Shown here in pieces: positions 25,650-35,421 of a stretch of 64,000 nucleotides of DNA. A program made the position numbers and the translations under genes. The notes below the pieces were generated by a model. It did not search any database and was not told the origin of the DNA. It worked only from the letters and a program-made list of their open reading frames with translations. Location: NCBI RefSeq assembly GCF_001592225.1, contig NZ_BCWN01000015.1, forward strand, positions 23,556 through 87,555, read 5' to 3'. Positions within the stretch are counted from its first letter, which is position 1. Each line of letters starts with the position of its first letter. This stretch comes from Castellaniella caeni NBRC 101664. Its GTDB lineage: Bacteria > Pseudomonadota > Gammaproteobacteria > Burkholderiales > Burkholderiaceae_B.

Positions 25650-26213
25650 ATGTTCAGGCCCGGGCATTTCGCCCGGGTCGGCCTGGTCTCCGGCCTGGTG
25701 CTGATGTACTCGGCCCAGGCTGGGGCGGTCGGCCCGGTTTCGCAGCAATCCATGGTCGAATCTTTGCGGGCCAGCACCGCGGCCTACAAAGACTACATGC
25801 TCAATTGTGGCGGCTGTCACCGCTTCAACGGCGAAGGGGTGTCGCAAAATGCCATCCCCAATTTCGTCAATTCCATTGGAACCTTCACGCATCTGCCAGA
25901 GGGACGCGAATACATGATCCGCGTGCCGGGCGCGGCCCAGTCGCTGCTGGGCAATGCCGAATTGGCCGAGGTGCTCAACTGGATCGTGGCTACCTACAGC
26001 CCGCATCAGCTGCCGCCCGATTTCAAGCCATTCACGGCCGCCGAAGTGGGGGCCGTGCGGCCGTACCGCTTTGATGACGTCATGCAGGCTCGTCGCAAGA
26101 TTACCGCCAAGCTCGAAAACCTGGGGCTCAACCCGGCCCCGTATCTGTATGGCGCTCCGGCCAACGTGTACGAAGCGGCGCATGCGGCTGCCGACGCCCA
26201 GGCGGCTCAGTGA
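25650..26213 (+). CDS. Periplasmic mono-haem cytochrome c of the amine dehydrogenase cluster
   Basis: A 187-residue protein with a signal peptide (MFRPGHFARVGLVSGLVLMYSAQAGA) and one haem motif CGGCH (53-57). Methionines at 35, 50 and 86 (REYMIRVPGA) are possible axial ligands; Met86 is the likeliest by spacing. It follows aauA by 13 bases and is probably the electron acceptor of the dehydrogenase or the next carrier. With only one haem site it is not a MauG. The C-terminal 60 residues are Ala-rich and unlike a small class I cytochrome. Confidence 0.82.
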   Translation: MFRPGHFARVGLVSGLVLMYSAQAGAVGPVSQQSMVESLRASTAAYKDYMLNCGGCHRFNGEGVSQNAIPNFVNSIGTFTHLPEGREYMIRVPGAAQSLLGNAELAEVLNWIVATYSPHQLPPDFKPFTAAEVGAVRPYRFDDVMQARRKITAKLENLGLNPAPYLYGAPANVYEAAHAAADAQAAQ

Positions 26214-26321
26214 GATGTCCTGGCTTCTTGGGCGTGCAGCTTTGCTGCGGGTTATCACGGCTGGTCAGGGGGCGGTGTTGCCTGTAGATTGGTTTCAGTC
26301 TCAGGTACGGAGGCCAAGTAC

Positions 26322-27323
26322 ATGATGTCACTCACGCCCCGCGCTACCCCACCGGTCGTCCCCTCGCCTTGGCTGCTCACCCGGCCCCGGCGCTTCAACG
26401 ATCTCGGTGCATGGTCCGATAGCGTCAATCAGCATTTTGTTCCGCTCGAAATCAAGGCTCGGGATGCGGGGCCTTTCTGCAACCTGGCGGCCAACGAAAC
26501 CCTGGGCTGCCTGCAGGTGTCCGAACTGGTCACCGCGGCCCAGAGCGTGCGGCGCACCCGCATGCTGGCCAATCAGTCCGAGGTCGCGCAATACAAGCTC
26601 AGCATCCAGGTCTCGGGGCGCTCCCAGATCGCCCAGGATGGTCGCTCGGCGGTGCTGCACCCGGGCGACTGGGGTTTTTACGATACCTCCCGCCCCTACG
26701 AGGTGCAGGTCGATTCCGGCGCCCACTTCCTGGTGCTGCGCATTCCCTCGTCCGCCCTGGCCGTCTGGGAAACCACGCTGCAGGCCCGAGTGGCCACGTG
26801 CTTTGGCTCCACCAGCGGCAGCGCGCGGGTGGCGGTCGATGCCTTGCGTTCGCTGGTGTTGCAGGGCCAGGCCCTGCCCACAGCCCAGGCCGAACAGATT
26901 TCCACCACCGTGATGCAGCTGTTCGCCCTCAGCCTGGGCGGGGTGGCCAACCCCGTGCCCGACGCCAGTCTCGACGCGGTGCGCGAAGGGCAGCTGCGGG
27001 TCATCCTGCGTCACGTGCACGAACACCTCAGCGACGACAGCCTCACGGTGGCGGGCCTTGCCGCGCAGTTCCGCATGTCGCGCCGCTATCTCTACAAGCT
27101 CTTTTCCCTGCGCGGGCTCAGCCCCGCCGACTACATCCTGGGCGCGCGGCTCGAACGCTGCCGCGACCTGCTCAGCGACCCCGCCAGCACGCGCCAGATC
27201 AGCGAACTGGCCCACATGCACGGCTTTGTCGATGCCTCGGCGTTCAGCCACGCCTTTCGCCGCCGCTTCGGCCTGTCGCCCAGCGAGTGGCGGGCCAGCG
27301 AACTCAGGAAAACCGTCCCTTGA
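26322..27323 (+). CDS. AraC-family regulator, FeaR-like
   Basis: A 333-residue regulator with an N-terminal cupin-like ligand domain (residues 60-170) and two C-terminal helix-turn-helix motifs (VAGLAAQFRMSRRYLYKLF and ISELAHMHGFVDASAFSHAFRRRFG). FeaR, which it resembles in layout (AraC-binding-like N-terminal domain), activates phenylethylamine and tyramine oxidation. It lies 108 bases after the cytochrome gene on the same strand. ACGGAGG precedes the ATG pair at 26322/26325. It probably controls the aau genes; the effector is inferred. Confidence 0.85.
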   Translation: MMSLTPRATPPVVPSPWLLTRPRRFNDLGAWSDSVNQHFVPLEIKARDAGPFCNLAANETLGCLQVSELVTAAQSVRRTRMLANQSEVAQYKLSIQVSGRSQIAQDGRSAVLHPGDWGFYDTSRPYEVQVDSGAHFLVLRIPSSALAVWETTLQARVATCFGSTSGSARVAVDALRSLVLQGQALPTAQAEQISTTVMQLFALSLGGVANPVPDASLDAVREGQLRVILRHVHEHLSDDSLTVAGLAAQFRMSRRYLYKLFSLRGLSPADYILGARLERCRDLLSDPASTRQISELAHMHGFVDASAFSHAFRRRFGLSPSEWRASELRKTVP

Positions 27324-27449
27324 CGGGACACACGCGCCTGTTTTGCACACCATCCGCTGCCGCTGCTGGCCTGCCGCACCGCGTGCGCCTGCGGCACCGG
27401 CGTGGGCAGACCGCACAGCCCGGCCAAGCGCGTGATGGTGGCGTCAGGC

Positions 27450-28040
27450 CTACTGCTTTTGCTTGGGTGACCGCATGAGCATGTGTGGTTGGTGCTGTGC
27501 CGTCCCCAGCAGCGAGATCATCTGGGGGGTGACCTCGGTGTAGCGGACGATGCGTCCGCCGTATTGCTGGACGAACCGGGTCGCGTCGCCCTGCTGCGCA
27601 AATGAAGCCAGGGTCGGGCCCATGGCACCGGCCAGGGGCTGCCAGGCCACATAATAGGCCGCCTGGGCATCCGTGAAACTGTCTGCCGCATCGGAGGGGT
27701 GGTTCCAGTCGATCTTTGCGCAATCTTGAACAAACTGGTGCTGCAGGATGGCCCGGTGCTCGGGCTGCAGGGCGTAGGCGAAGAAGTCGCGGGTCGAGTC
27801 GAATTTCAGCGGCTGCTTTCGCCCTTTGACGTAGGCCTCGGCCCGAGGCCCGGGGGCATTCTTCAAGTACATGCCACAGACGGCACAGGTGTCGTTTTTC
27901 TGGATGTCTACCGGCTTTTGTTCCGCAATCGGATCGTGGCGCATGCAGCCTCCCAGGCTAACCAGGCTGATCGCCACGACGATGGCCGAAACCAAGTGGG
28001 GGCCGCGTGCGAACGGGCGCGTCACAGAACTGGATTTCAT
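27450..28040 (-). CDS. nosL: NosL, copper chaperone lipoprotein for nitrous oxide reductase
   Basis: A 196-residue lipoprotein. The signal ends in the lipobox LGGC (about residue 32). The NosL copper site region CAVCGMYL (about 53-60) is present. NosL delivers Cu(I) to NosZ for the CuZ cluster. It lies 3 bases after nosY and is the last gene of the nos operon; a 126-base convergent gap with the AraC gene follows, in which I see no clear terminator. Confidence 0.92.
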   Translation of the reverse strand: MKSSSVTRPFARGPHLVSAIVVAISLVSLGGCMRHDPIAEQKPVDIQKNDTCAVCGMYLKNAPGPRAEAYVKGRKQPLKFDSTRDFFAYALQPEHRAILQHQFVQDCAKIDWNHPSDAADSFTDAQAAYYVAWQPLAGAMGPTLASFAQQGDATRFVQQYGGRIVRYTEVTPQMISLLGTAQHQPHMLMRSPKQKQ

Positions 28041-28043
28041 GGT

Positions 28044-28883
28044 TCAGACTTCTTTTCGGTGAAAAATGTGTAAAGACAAGTAGAACGGAACGAGCACCCA
28101 GATCAGCATGATCATGTATAGCTGGATGTGGCCATATGCATGGGCGTCGGTCATCCCCAGGAACAGGTCGTTGCCTGCCCCCTGGCCCAGGGCGGTGAGA
28201 TTGATCAGGCGGAAAACGTCGATCGGATTGAACAGCAGCAGATAGGGGTAGATGGCCTGTTCGACGTCATTGCCACCGCTGAATACCAGGATGGCGAGCA
28301 GCAGCAGGTCGAACAGGACGACGCTGACGAACCAGGCGATCAGGGACAAGCCGGCCGCGCGGGATTTGTCTTCGGTTGCTGCGCTGATGGTGCAGGCCAG
28401 GGCAACGAAGCTGGCCCCCAACAGCGCAGCGCTGAGTGCGAAGTTGAGCATTTGCAGCCAGGCCTGCGGTGTGCGGGTCTGTGGCTGCATGATCTGGATG
28501 ATGAGTGCCGCCAGGCCGAACCCGCACAGAATGGCGACGATCAGGGCGGCGCAGTGGCCGAGGAATTTGCCCGTCAGCAGTTGTCCGCGCGACAGGGGCA
28601 GACTGAGAATCAGCAGCAGCGTGTTGCCGTCTCGTTCACCGACGATCGTGTGATAGGCGATCAACAGCCCGATGAGCGGGATGATGAATGCCGCCAGCGT
28701 CGTCAAGCTGGCGATGGTCGAGGTAAATGAGACAAAGCCCAATTGGCCGGCTCCGGCCCCGCCAAAATAGGCAATGCTCAGCGAAAGCAGGGCAAACAAT
28801 ATGGCGATGGCAATGATCCATCGATTGCGGAAATCGTCGCGAAACTCTTTTCTGGCAACCGTCAGCGTCGTGTGCATCATCAT
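28044..28883 (-). CDS. nosY: NosY, membrane permease of the NosFY ABC complex
   Basis: A 279-residue inner-membrane protein with six hydrophobic segments, opening with TLTVARKEFRDDFRNRWIIA as typical for NosY/ABC-2 permeases. With NosF and NosD it supports assembly of the sulfide-bridged CuZ site of NosZ in the periplasm. Its ATG overlaps the nosF stop by 4 bases (ATGA). Confidence 0.92.
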   Translation of the reverse strand: MMMHTTLTVARKEFRDDFRNRWIIAIAILFALLSLSIAYFGGAGAGQLGFVSFTSTIASLTTLAAFIIPLIGLLIAYHTIVGERDGNTLLLILSLPLSRGQLLTGKFLGHCAALIVAILCGFGLAALIIQIMQPQTRTPQAWLQMLNFALSAALLGASFVALACTISAATEDKSRAAGLSLIAWFVSVVLFDLLLLAILVFSGGNDVEQAIYPYLLLFNPIDVFRLINLTALGQGAGNDLFLGMTDAHAYGHIQLYMIMLIWVLVPFYLSLHIFHRKEV

Positions 28884-29815
28884 GCGGCCCCCTGGGCGTG
28901 GTTTGCGCCCAGCCAGTCGTACAGGCTGCTCAGGGAGGGCTCCGTGATTCTCACGTTGGCGATGCGCGGGTGGTTCAGCAAGTCGCGCAGCAGTGGCATT
29001 TTCTCGTCATCCGAAACGTGGATTTCCACCTGATTGCCGTCGCGGATCGTGCGCCTGGCATCGAGCGCCTGCAGACAGGGGGGTAGCGCGTCGGTGCTGC
29101 CGTCCTGGATCAGCTGCAAGCGAATGGTGCTGGGCAATCTGGCCCTGTTCTGCAGCTCGCCGAGGCTGCCGCTGGCCAGCAGGCGGCCTTCACGCAGGAT
29201 CAGCGCCCTGTCGATGTGGGGTTCGAGTTCGGCCAGCAGGTGCGAGGAGATCAAGACGCAGCGGCCTGCCGCGCGCAAATCGTCGATGATGCCGTAGAGT
29301 TCGCGCGTGGCTTGTGGATCGAGCCCCGAGGTAGGTTCATCAAGCAAAACGACGTCCGGTTGGCTCAGCAGCGCCTGGGCCAGGCCGAGGCGTTGGCGCA
29401 TGCCCTTTGAGTACCCCCCCACTCGCCGATCCTGGGCGGGGCCCAGGCCGACGCGTTCCAACAGCTTTCTGCCAACGGGGGTGGACACGCGCTTCAGTTG
29501 AGCAAAATAGTCGATGACTTCCGCCCCCGTCAGGTTGGTGTAAAACGAGACGCTTTCCGGCAGATAGCCCAGGTGCTGACGAATTGTGTGGGCTTTGACT
29601 CCGGAGGGTGATTCTCCCAGGACGCGAATCTGTCCTCGCGTGGGCTTGATGAGCCCCAGGATCAGCTTGATCAGCGTTGATTTCCCCGCCCCGTTGTGTC
29701 CGAGCAGGCCCGTCACCTGCCCAGCCGGGATGGTGGCGTTGATGTCGTGGAGTGCGGCGACACTGCCGTACTGTTTGCCGAGCGCGTCGATTTCAATGGT
29801 GTCTTGCCTGGACAT
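28880..29815 (-). CDS. nosF: NosF, ATPase of the NosFY ABC complex
   Basis: A 311-residue ABC ATPase. It has Walker A GHNGAGKST, signature YSKGMRQRLGLAQAL, Walker B DVVLLDEPTSGLDP and the H-loop SSHLL. It powers the NosDFY machinery that matures NosZ. The start at 29815 (MSRQD) has GGAGAA before it; the frame is open 29 codons further upstream. Its first 23 bases overlap the end of nosD. Confidence 0.92.
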   Translation of the reverse strand: MSRQDTIEIDALGKQYGSVAALHDINATIPAGQVTGLLGHNGAGKSTLIKLILGLIKPTRGQIRVLGESPSGVKAHTIRQHLGYLPESVSFYTNLTGAEVIDYFAQLKRVSTPVGRKLLERVGLGPAQDRRVGGYSKGMRQRLGLAQALLSQPDVVLLDEPTSGLDPQATRELYGIIDDLRAAGRCVLISSHLLAELEPHIDRALILREGRLLASGSLGELQNRARLPSTIRLQLIQDGSTDALPPCLQALDARRTIRDGNQVEIHVSDDEKMPLLRDLLNHPRIANVRITEPSLSSLYDWLGANHAQGAA

Positions 29816-31097
29816 AAGTTCTCCAGCGGGCGGGGGGCCGCATGAGTGGGTAGCTGTCGCGGATATTGGGTGGGGTAAATACAGGAAAGGCCCGTTGCAC
29901 ATACCGCAGCAGCAAGATGGCCGGACTGTCGATCAGGCTGCGGGCGTCCGGGTATTTCCAGAGCAGGATGTCGATGCCGTCGTTTGGCTGGTGTGGCACG
30001 TCGCCGCGCTGGTCGCCGTTCATGTCCCAGCCGAGGTAATTGCTCCAGTAGTTGCCGGTTTTGTCCAGTGACCATTCTTCGGCGACGTTCTGGGCGTACT
30101 TGACCTGGGTGCGGTTGTCCAGGAAGCAGTTTTCATAGACGGTGTTGTCCTGGGCCCCCGCCGTGATGTGTATGCCGATGGTCGAATCAGCCATCAGGTT
30201 CGCGCGGATCGTGTTGTATTCCGAGTTGTACAGGAACAGCGCCTTGCCTTCTCCGCCGTCGATGATGTCGCTGGAACCCCCGCCTGTTTCGCCGAGGATG
30301 CCGCGCACTTCATTGCCCTGGATGTCGCTGTACGTCACGTAATTGAACAAAATCCCGTAAGAGCGGTCGTCGATCAGATGGTTGTCGATCACGTGCAGGT
30401 GATCCGAACTCATCAAGGCCATGCCCCCCACGTTGTCATTGCTGATATTGCCCCGGATGGTTTCGCGCTTTGAATACATCTGATGGACACCGTAGCGGAC
30501 GTGGTCGATGGTGTTGCCTTCGATCAGATCGTCATGGCTGACGTAGTCATAAATGCCGTCGCGCGTGCCGGAGACGTGGTTGTTGCTTATCGTGCAATGC
30601 GCGTCGCTCCACAGATGAATGCCGTCGCCCCGGTCGGGCACGTCGAGTTCGGTTGCCCCGGCGATGCGGTTGTTGCTGACCACTGTCTGTTGTGGCCCAT
30701 CCAGGTAGACGCCGAACAGAATGTCCTCGATCTGGTTGTGGTCGATCGTGACGTGGCTCAGCCCTCGCTCGATATAAACCCCCGCATTCATGGCGGTAAG
30801 GTCGAAGCCGGAATGGCGCAGGGTCAGATTGCGTACGGTGACGCCAGACGCCTGGACGCGGATGACGTCGCCCGCGCCGTCGGCGTCCAGGATGGCGCCC
30901 GGCTGGCCGACCAGCGTAATGGGCTTTTTCAGAATGAATGAGCCATGGTGCACGCCCGCCGGCACCTGCAGGGTGGCACCGGCAGGTGCCTGGGCGATGG
31001 CCTGTTGCAACGCGTCGGTGTCCGCCCTGGCCGATCTGGCGGGAACGACACCCAGCATCATGCTCAGGGCCAGGATGCAGAACAGCCTTTTGTTCAA
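29793..31097 (-). CDS. nosD: NosD, periplasmic beta-helix maturation protein
   Basis: About 434 residues. A signal peptide (NKRLFCILALSMMLGVVPARSARA) leads to a right-handed parallel beta-helix of repeated short strands (for example VTIDHNQIEDILFGVYLDG and TISNNHVSGTRDGIYDYV), the carbohydrate-binding CASH fold. I choose a TTG start at 31097 because GGAGG lies 5 bases upstream and the signal peptide then begins at residue 1. The first ATG in frame, at 31163, would add 22 residues and has no such site. NosD binds copper and sulfur cargo with NosFY for NosZ. Confidence 0.88.
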   Translation of the reverse strand: MNKRLFCILALSMMLGVVPARSARADTDALQQAIAQAPAGATLQVPAGVHHGSFILKKPITLVGQPGAILDADGAGDVIRVQASGVTVRNLTLRHSGFDLTAMNAGVYIERGLSHVTIDHNQIEDILFGVYLDGPQQTVVSNNRIAGATELDVPDRGDGIHLWSDAHCTISNNHVSGTRDGIYDYVSHDDLIEGNTIDHVRYGVHQMYSKRETIRGNISNDNVGGMALMSSDHLHVIDNHLIDDRSYGILFNYVTYSDIQGNEVRGILGETGGGSSDIIDGGEGKALFLYNSEYNTIRANLMADSTIGIHITAGAQDNTVYENCFLDNRTQVKYAQNVAEEWSLDKTGNYWSNYLGWDMNGDQRGDVPHQPNDGIDILLWKYPDARSLIDSPAILLLRYVQRAFPVFTPPNIRDSYPLMRPPARWRTYVQARHH

Positions 31098-31171
31098 GAA
31101 AGCCTCCGAAGTCCGGTCTTGCCAGGCATGCCTGCGCCGCGCTTCGTGCCGCGACACAAGCATGCCGGTTC

Positions 31172-33121
31172 TCAGGCTTCCACCAGCATCCGGCCGCGCA
31201 TCTCCAGGTGCAGCGCGTGACAGAAGAAGGTGCAGTAGTACCAGTAGACCCCCGGCTTGTCGGCGATGAACGTGACGGACGACGTTTCTTGCGGGCTGAT
31301 TTCCATGTTGATGCCGTAGTTCGTCAGGCAGAACCCGTGGGTCAGGTCTTCGATGCTGTCCACGTTGGTGATGGTGACCGTCACCTCATTGCCCTTTTTC
31401 ACCTTGAAGTTGGGCAGGCCGTACTGGGGCGCGGAGCTGGTCATGTAGACAAAGACCTGGTTGCCCTCGCGGACGACCTTGTTGTCCTTTTCCAGCGTGA
31501 TCCCGTGTTTCTTGGCCTGGGCCACCGTTTCCGCGAAGAACGGGTCTGTCCGGCTCCATGTGCGCTTGACTTTGTTGATCAGCATTTTGCTGGGCAGAAT
31601 GATGGCGTCGTGCGGCTCGGAATACACGGGGGCATCGGCCACCAGTACCATCTGGTCGCCCGAGATGTCGATCAGCTGGTCGAGATCAGGGTGCAGCGGG
31701 CCGGTCGGCAGGAAGCGGTCTTTGGCAAATTTGTTCAGAGAAACCAGCCAGTGTCCATCGGCGTCGCGAGTTTCACCCAGTGACGTGTGGTTATGGCCCG
31801 GCTGGTAAGCGACGTCCAGCTTCTGGCGCAGATAGTTCACCTTCTTGCCGCCATAGGCATCGATGGCGTCCTGGATGTTCCATTTGGCGATCTGGCTGTC
31901 GATGAACAGCGTGGTGTAGGCGAAACCGCGTCCGTCGTAGGCGGTGTGCAGCGGCCCCAGGCCCAGTTGCGGTTCGGCCACCACGGCTTCGCGCGGCGTC
32001 TTGAGCTTGCCGTTGAAGTAGTCGTCCACCTTTGACCAGGCCATGACGGTGACGGTGGGCGAGAGTTTGCCGTTGGCGGTGAAATACTTGCCGTCCGGGC
32101 TGGCATTGACCCCGTGCGGGTTCTTGGGCACCGGGATGTACATGGTCAGCTCAGAGCCGTGGCGGCCATCGACCACGGGGACTTTCGAGCTGCCGATCGT
32201 CTTGAACTTGCCGGCCTTGATGGCGGCTTCGATGCGCCCGATGTTGAATACCACGACCCAGTCGCGCTCGCTTTGCATCATGTCGGCCAGCACGACCCCG
32301 CCTTCGCTGTTGTAGCAGGTGGAAACCGCGTACTTGCCTTCATAGTCGCATTCGGTGTTGTCCAGGTTGCCGTCCACGATCACCTGCCAGGCCACTTCCA
32401 TCGTCTCGCCGTTTACGGCGGTGAACATGGTCTGGTATTTTTTCGGGTCGTCCAGGTCGCGGCCGTCGTTGGGGCTGGGGATGCGAAATTCGGCATTGGC
32501 GAACACGTAGCCCGTCTTTGGTTCGCGCTGTACGCGCAGGCCGTGGATGGCTTGTACGTTGGGGATCGGGGTGATTTTGTCGGTGCGCATCACATCGCAA
32601 CGGATGCGTGCCACGCGGGTGCCCGCCTTGTCGTTGACGAATATGTAGCGGCCGTCATAGTGGCCGTGCGTCTGGCTCATGTGTGGGTGGTGCAGATCGC
32701 CGCCCCTGGGGAAATTTTCTCCCAGCACGCGGCGGCTTTCGTTGGTGATGCCCCAGCCCACGGCAAAGTCGGTGTTGAAGACGGGGATCCGCATCAGTTC
32801 GCGCATCGAAGGCATGCCCAGAATCCGCATTTCCCCCGACTGGCCGCCGCTCCAGAATCCATAATATTCGTCGAGTTGGCCTGGGGCGACGTAATCTTTC
32901 GGCATGGTGGGCTCGTTGGCCGCGTGTGCGCTAGGGACGATGTTCATGCCGCCAATGATGCCGCTGGCCCCAGCCAGTCCGGCCAGGGCGCCGCCGCGCA
33001 TGAAGTTGCGCCGCGCAGGGTTGCCCGGCGCAGGTGGGAGCATATCGATTTCATCCTGGGTCAGTGCCCGGATGCCCGTCACTTCCAGCCCGGGTGTCTG
33101 GTCTTTGCTGTTGTCGCTCAT
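31172..33121 (-). CDS. nosZ: Nitrous oxide reductase, clade I, Tat-exported
   Basis: A 649-residue multicopper enzyme reducing N2O to N2 in the periplasm. A twin-arginine signal ([21 protein letters not shown]) near residue 36 marks the typical clade I form. The beta-propeller carries the CuZ histidines ([27 protein letters not shown] and others). The C-terminal cupredoxin has the CuA motif [12 protein letters not shown] with both cysteines, the histidine and the methionine. Length and motifs are full, so the gene appears intact. It lies 38 bases after nosR and is expressed with it. The start MSDNS matches the family. Confidence 0.96.
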   Translation of the reverse strand: MSDNSKDQTPGLEVTGIRALTQDEIDMLPPAPGNPARRNFMRGGALAGLAGASGIIGGMNIVPSAHAANEPTMPKDYVAPGQLDEYYGFWSGGQSGEMRILGMPSMRELMRIPVFNTDFAVGWGITNESRRVLGENFPRGGDLHHPHMSQTHGHYDGRYIFVNDKAGTRVARIRCDVMRTDKITPIPNVQAIHGLRVQREPKTGYVFANAEFRIPSPNDGRDLDDPKKYQTMFTAVNGETMEVAWQVIVDGNLDNTECDYEGKYAVSTCYNSEGGVVLADMMQSERDWVVVFNIGRIEAAIKAGKFKTIGSSKVPVVDGRHGSELTMYIPVPKNPHGVNASPDGKYFTANGKLSPTVTVMAWSKVDDYFNGKLKTPREAVVAEPQLGLGPLHTAYDGRGFAYTTLFIDSQIAKWNIQDAIDAYGGKKVNYLRQKLDVAYQPGHNHTSLGETRDADGHWLVSLNKFAKDRFLPTGPLHPDLDQLIDISGDQMVLVADAPVYSEPHDAIILPSKMLINKVKRTWSRTDPFFAETVAQAKKHGITLEKDNKVVREGNQVFVYMTSSAPQYGLPNFKVKKGNEVTVTITNVDSIEDLTHGFCLTNYGINMEISPQETSSVTFIADKPGVYWYYCTFFCHALHLEMRGRMLVEA

Positions 33122-33159
33122 TACAGTCGTTCCTTGAAGTTGGAGAGAAACCCAGTTAC

Positions 33160-35421
33160 CTAGGTGCTTGCGGTCTCGGCCGAGAGATCGTTTCCAGCGA
33201 GCCCCTGCGTGGCCGGTGTCGGGAAACCTGGCCGGACCGTGGGGCCTGGGCGCTTCTCGCGCTTTTTCCGCCGTTCGACCAAGGGGGGGCATTTGTGATC
33301 GTTGTGGTAGGTCACCTGACAATCGAGGCAGTAATGGCACTCGTTGTAGTTGATGGGCCCCAGCGGGCTGATGGCCCTGACTTCGCACTCGACGGCGCAC
33401 AGTTGACAGGGGTGGCCGCACTCTTTGCGGCGGCGTAGCCACTCAAAGAGATGCCAGCGTCCGGAGACGGCCAGCCCGGCACCCAGGGGGCAGATGTAGC
33501 GGCAGTAGAACTTGTTGGTGAACACGGCGGCGCCCAGCAGGATGGCGACGTACAGGACGTATCCCCACGAGCGCAGGAAGTGCAGCGTGATGGCCGTCTT
33601 GAAGGGTTCGACTTCGGCAAACCTTTCAGCCAGGCCGACTGACTGCAGAGACAGGCCGAACAAAAAGAGCAGGATGATGTACTTGATTGCCCAGAGCCGT
33701 TCGTGCAGGTAGGCGGGAGGCTCCAGCTGCGGTATTTTCAGCGCCACGGCCACCTTGTGGATCAGAACCTGCAGGGCGCCGAACGGACACAGCCAGCCGC
33801 AATAGACCCCCCTGCCCACCAACAGCAGCGAGACAGCCACGAACACCCAGAGAATGAAAATCAGCGGGTCCATCAAGAACGTCGTCCAGTGAAAGCCGTG
33901 GATGACGGAGCTGATGAACGTCAGGATATTGACCACCGACAGCTGCGCCAGGCTGTACCAGCCAAGAAATACCAGGGTATAGATGAGGTAGCCCGTGCGC
34001 AGGTTTTCGAGCAGCCGGGGGCGCTTGACCAGCCAGTCCTGGAAGATGAGGATGGCCGACAGCACCAGCAGGCCGATGCCCAGGATGGCGATTTCGAAAC
34101 GTCGGCCATACCAGATTTGCACCCACAGCGGGTTGTCCGCGGTTGCCGCGGTGCCGACGCCGGTGGCTGCGGGCGCGGGCGGCGTCAGCGCTGTGCTTGG
34201 TGGTTGGGACAGATAGGCGGCGGGCATCTCGTAGCTGCCGGTAAAGGTGCTGTAGATGCTCTTGAGCGGGCCGATCTGGCGATTGACCAGCAGTTGCAGC
34301 GTCCAGGGCGTCCCCGGATTGAAGCCCTGTCCGTGGCGCAGCACGAAGATGGCTTTTTCCTGGAAAGGCGGCATGTCGGCAAGGGCCACGTCATTGAAAG
34401 GAATGAGATCGGTGTCCTTGAACAGGAACAGCTTGTCGGCCTGCATGATGTGGAGGCGGTCGAATATGCCGCCGCGCACGTAGCCCAGCCCCTTGAATGA
34501 ATAGATGCCGTTGGCGACGATGGCGATCAGTTCGTCGCCGGGCTGAAGCGTCTGTTCGATAGCCGCGTAGCCCTCGTCACCCAGCAGGCTGCGGCCCACC
34601 GACGGGGGCGTGATGTCCGCGTAGTAGAGATCGATGAATGGGGCTGTTTCCTGGCCGGGAACCGGTGCGGTGGGGTCGTCTGCCAGGCCGCTTTCCGGCT
34701 GTCCGGCAAATGCCTTGACCACGTCGTCCCGGGTGAGGTGCAAGGCGCGGAAGGCGCCGTTGCCAGTCAGTCCGGCCCAGTTCGTCGGCTGGAAGAAGTC
34801 GGTGCGGATGGTCGCCTTGGCGGCAGCTGCGTGCCCCTGGGCCTTGACGAGGTTGCGTGATGCCGCCACTTCCAGTGCGGCATTCATGATGGTTTCGTTG
34901 GCCACCATCGAGGTGACGGTCGCGCTGCTGATGGCATCGATCTTGACCGTGCCGGGGCTGCTGCTGCCGCCGACGACGATCTTGTCCTTGACGTGGCGGC
35001 CTATATAGCGGGCGACGAAGTCATAGAGGCGTTGTACCGGGATGCCGACCAGCAGGATAGGTTCCTGCTGCTCCAGCACTTTGGTGCCGACGATCTTGCC
35101 GTTCTGGTCGATGGCGACCAGGATGTTGATCGGCTCGCCCGAATAGGCCGGCACTGGGGCAACCATGACCGATTCGAACACATAGCCGATGAGCGTGTCG
35201 CCCTGGTAGACCGGAGCGGCGGGTGGGGTGCCCGAGATGTCGCCAAAGCGGGTCGCGGCGGGAAAATATTGCCGGACTTCCGGGTATTTCTGATCGACCC
35301 CCGCGAATGCCCTGGCCGAGGCGAGAAACAGGATCAAGGTCAACAGCATGAGCCGCAAGGCGCGACTGGGCTGCCCGGCCGACGGCGCGGCCTTGCGGAA
35401 AAAAATAAGTAGCGTATCCAT
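33160..35421 (-). CDS. nosR: NosR, membrane flavo-iron-sulfur protein for N2O respiration
   Basis: A 753-residue protein. Order: a signal segment (17-40), a periplasmic FMN-binding domain with the covalent flavinylation motif region ISSATVTS (about 165-172), a hydrophobic central region with several membrane helices (about 450-680), two CP motifs (GWLCPFG, RYICPLG), and a C-terminal pair of cysteine clusters ([20 protein letters not shown]). NosR passes electrons to NosZ and is needed for its expression. Its start is next to the apbE stop, so the flavin transferase and its target are coupled. Confidence 0.95.
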   Translation of the reverse strand: MDTLLIFFRKAAPSAGQPSRALRLMLLTLILFLASARAFAGVDQKYPEVRQYFPAATRFGDISGTPPAAPVYQGDTLIGYVFESVMVAPVPAYSGEPINILVAIDQNGKIVGTKVLEQQEPILLVGIPVQRLYDFVARYIGRHVKDKIVVGGSSSPGTVKIDAISSATVTSMVANETIMNAALEVAASRNLVKAQGHAAAAKATIRTDFFQPTNWAGLTGNGAFRALHLTRDDVVKAFAGQPESGLADDPTAPVPGQETAPFIDLYYADITPPSVGRSLLGDEGYAAIEQTLQPGDELIAIVANGIYSFKGLGYVRGGIFDRLHIMQADKLFLFKDTDLIPFNDVALADMPPFQEKAIFVLRHGQGFNPGTPWTLQLLVNRQIGPLKSIYSTFTGSYEMPAAYLSQPPSTALTPPAPAATGVGTAATADNPLWVQIWYGRRFEIAILGIGLLVLSAILIFQDWLVKRPRLLENLRTGYLIYTLVFLGWYSLAQLSVVNILTFISSVIHGFHWTTFLMDPLIFILWVFVAVSLLLVGRGVYCGWLCPFGALQVLIHKVAVALKIPQLEPPAYLHERLWAIKYIILLFLFGLSLQSVGLAERFAEVEPFKTAITLHFLRSWGYVLYVAILLGAAVFTNKFYCRYICPLGAGLAVSGRWHLFEWLRRRKECGHPCQLCAVECEVRAISPLGPINYNECHYCLDCQVTYHNDHKCPPLVERRKKREKRPGPTVRPGFPTPATQGLAGNDLSAETAST

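Noticed and set aside
25650..26213. MauG-like TTQ maturase
   Set aside because: Only one CxxCH motif and about half the length of MauG.
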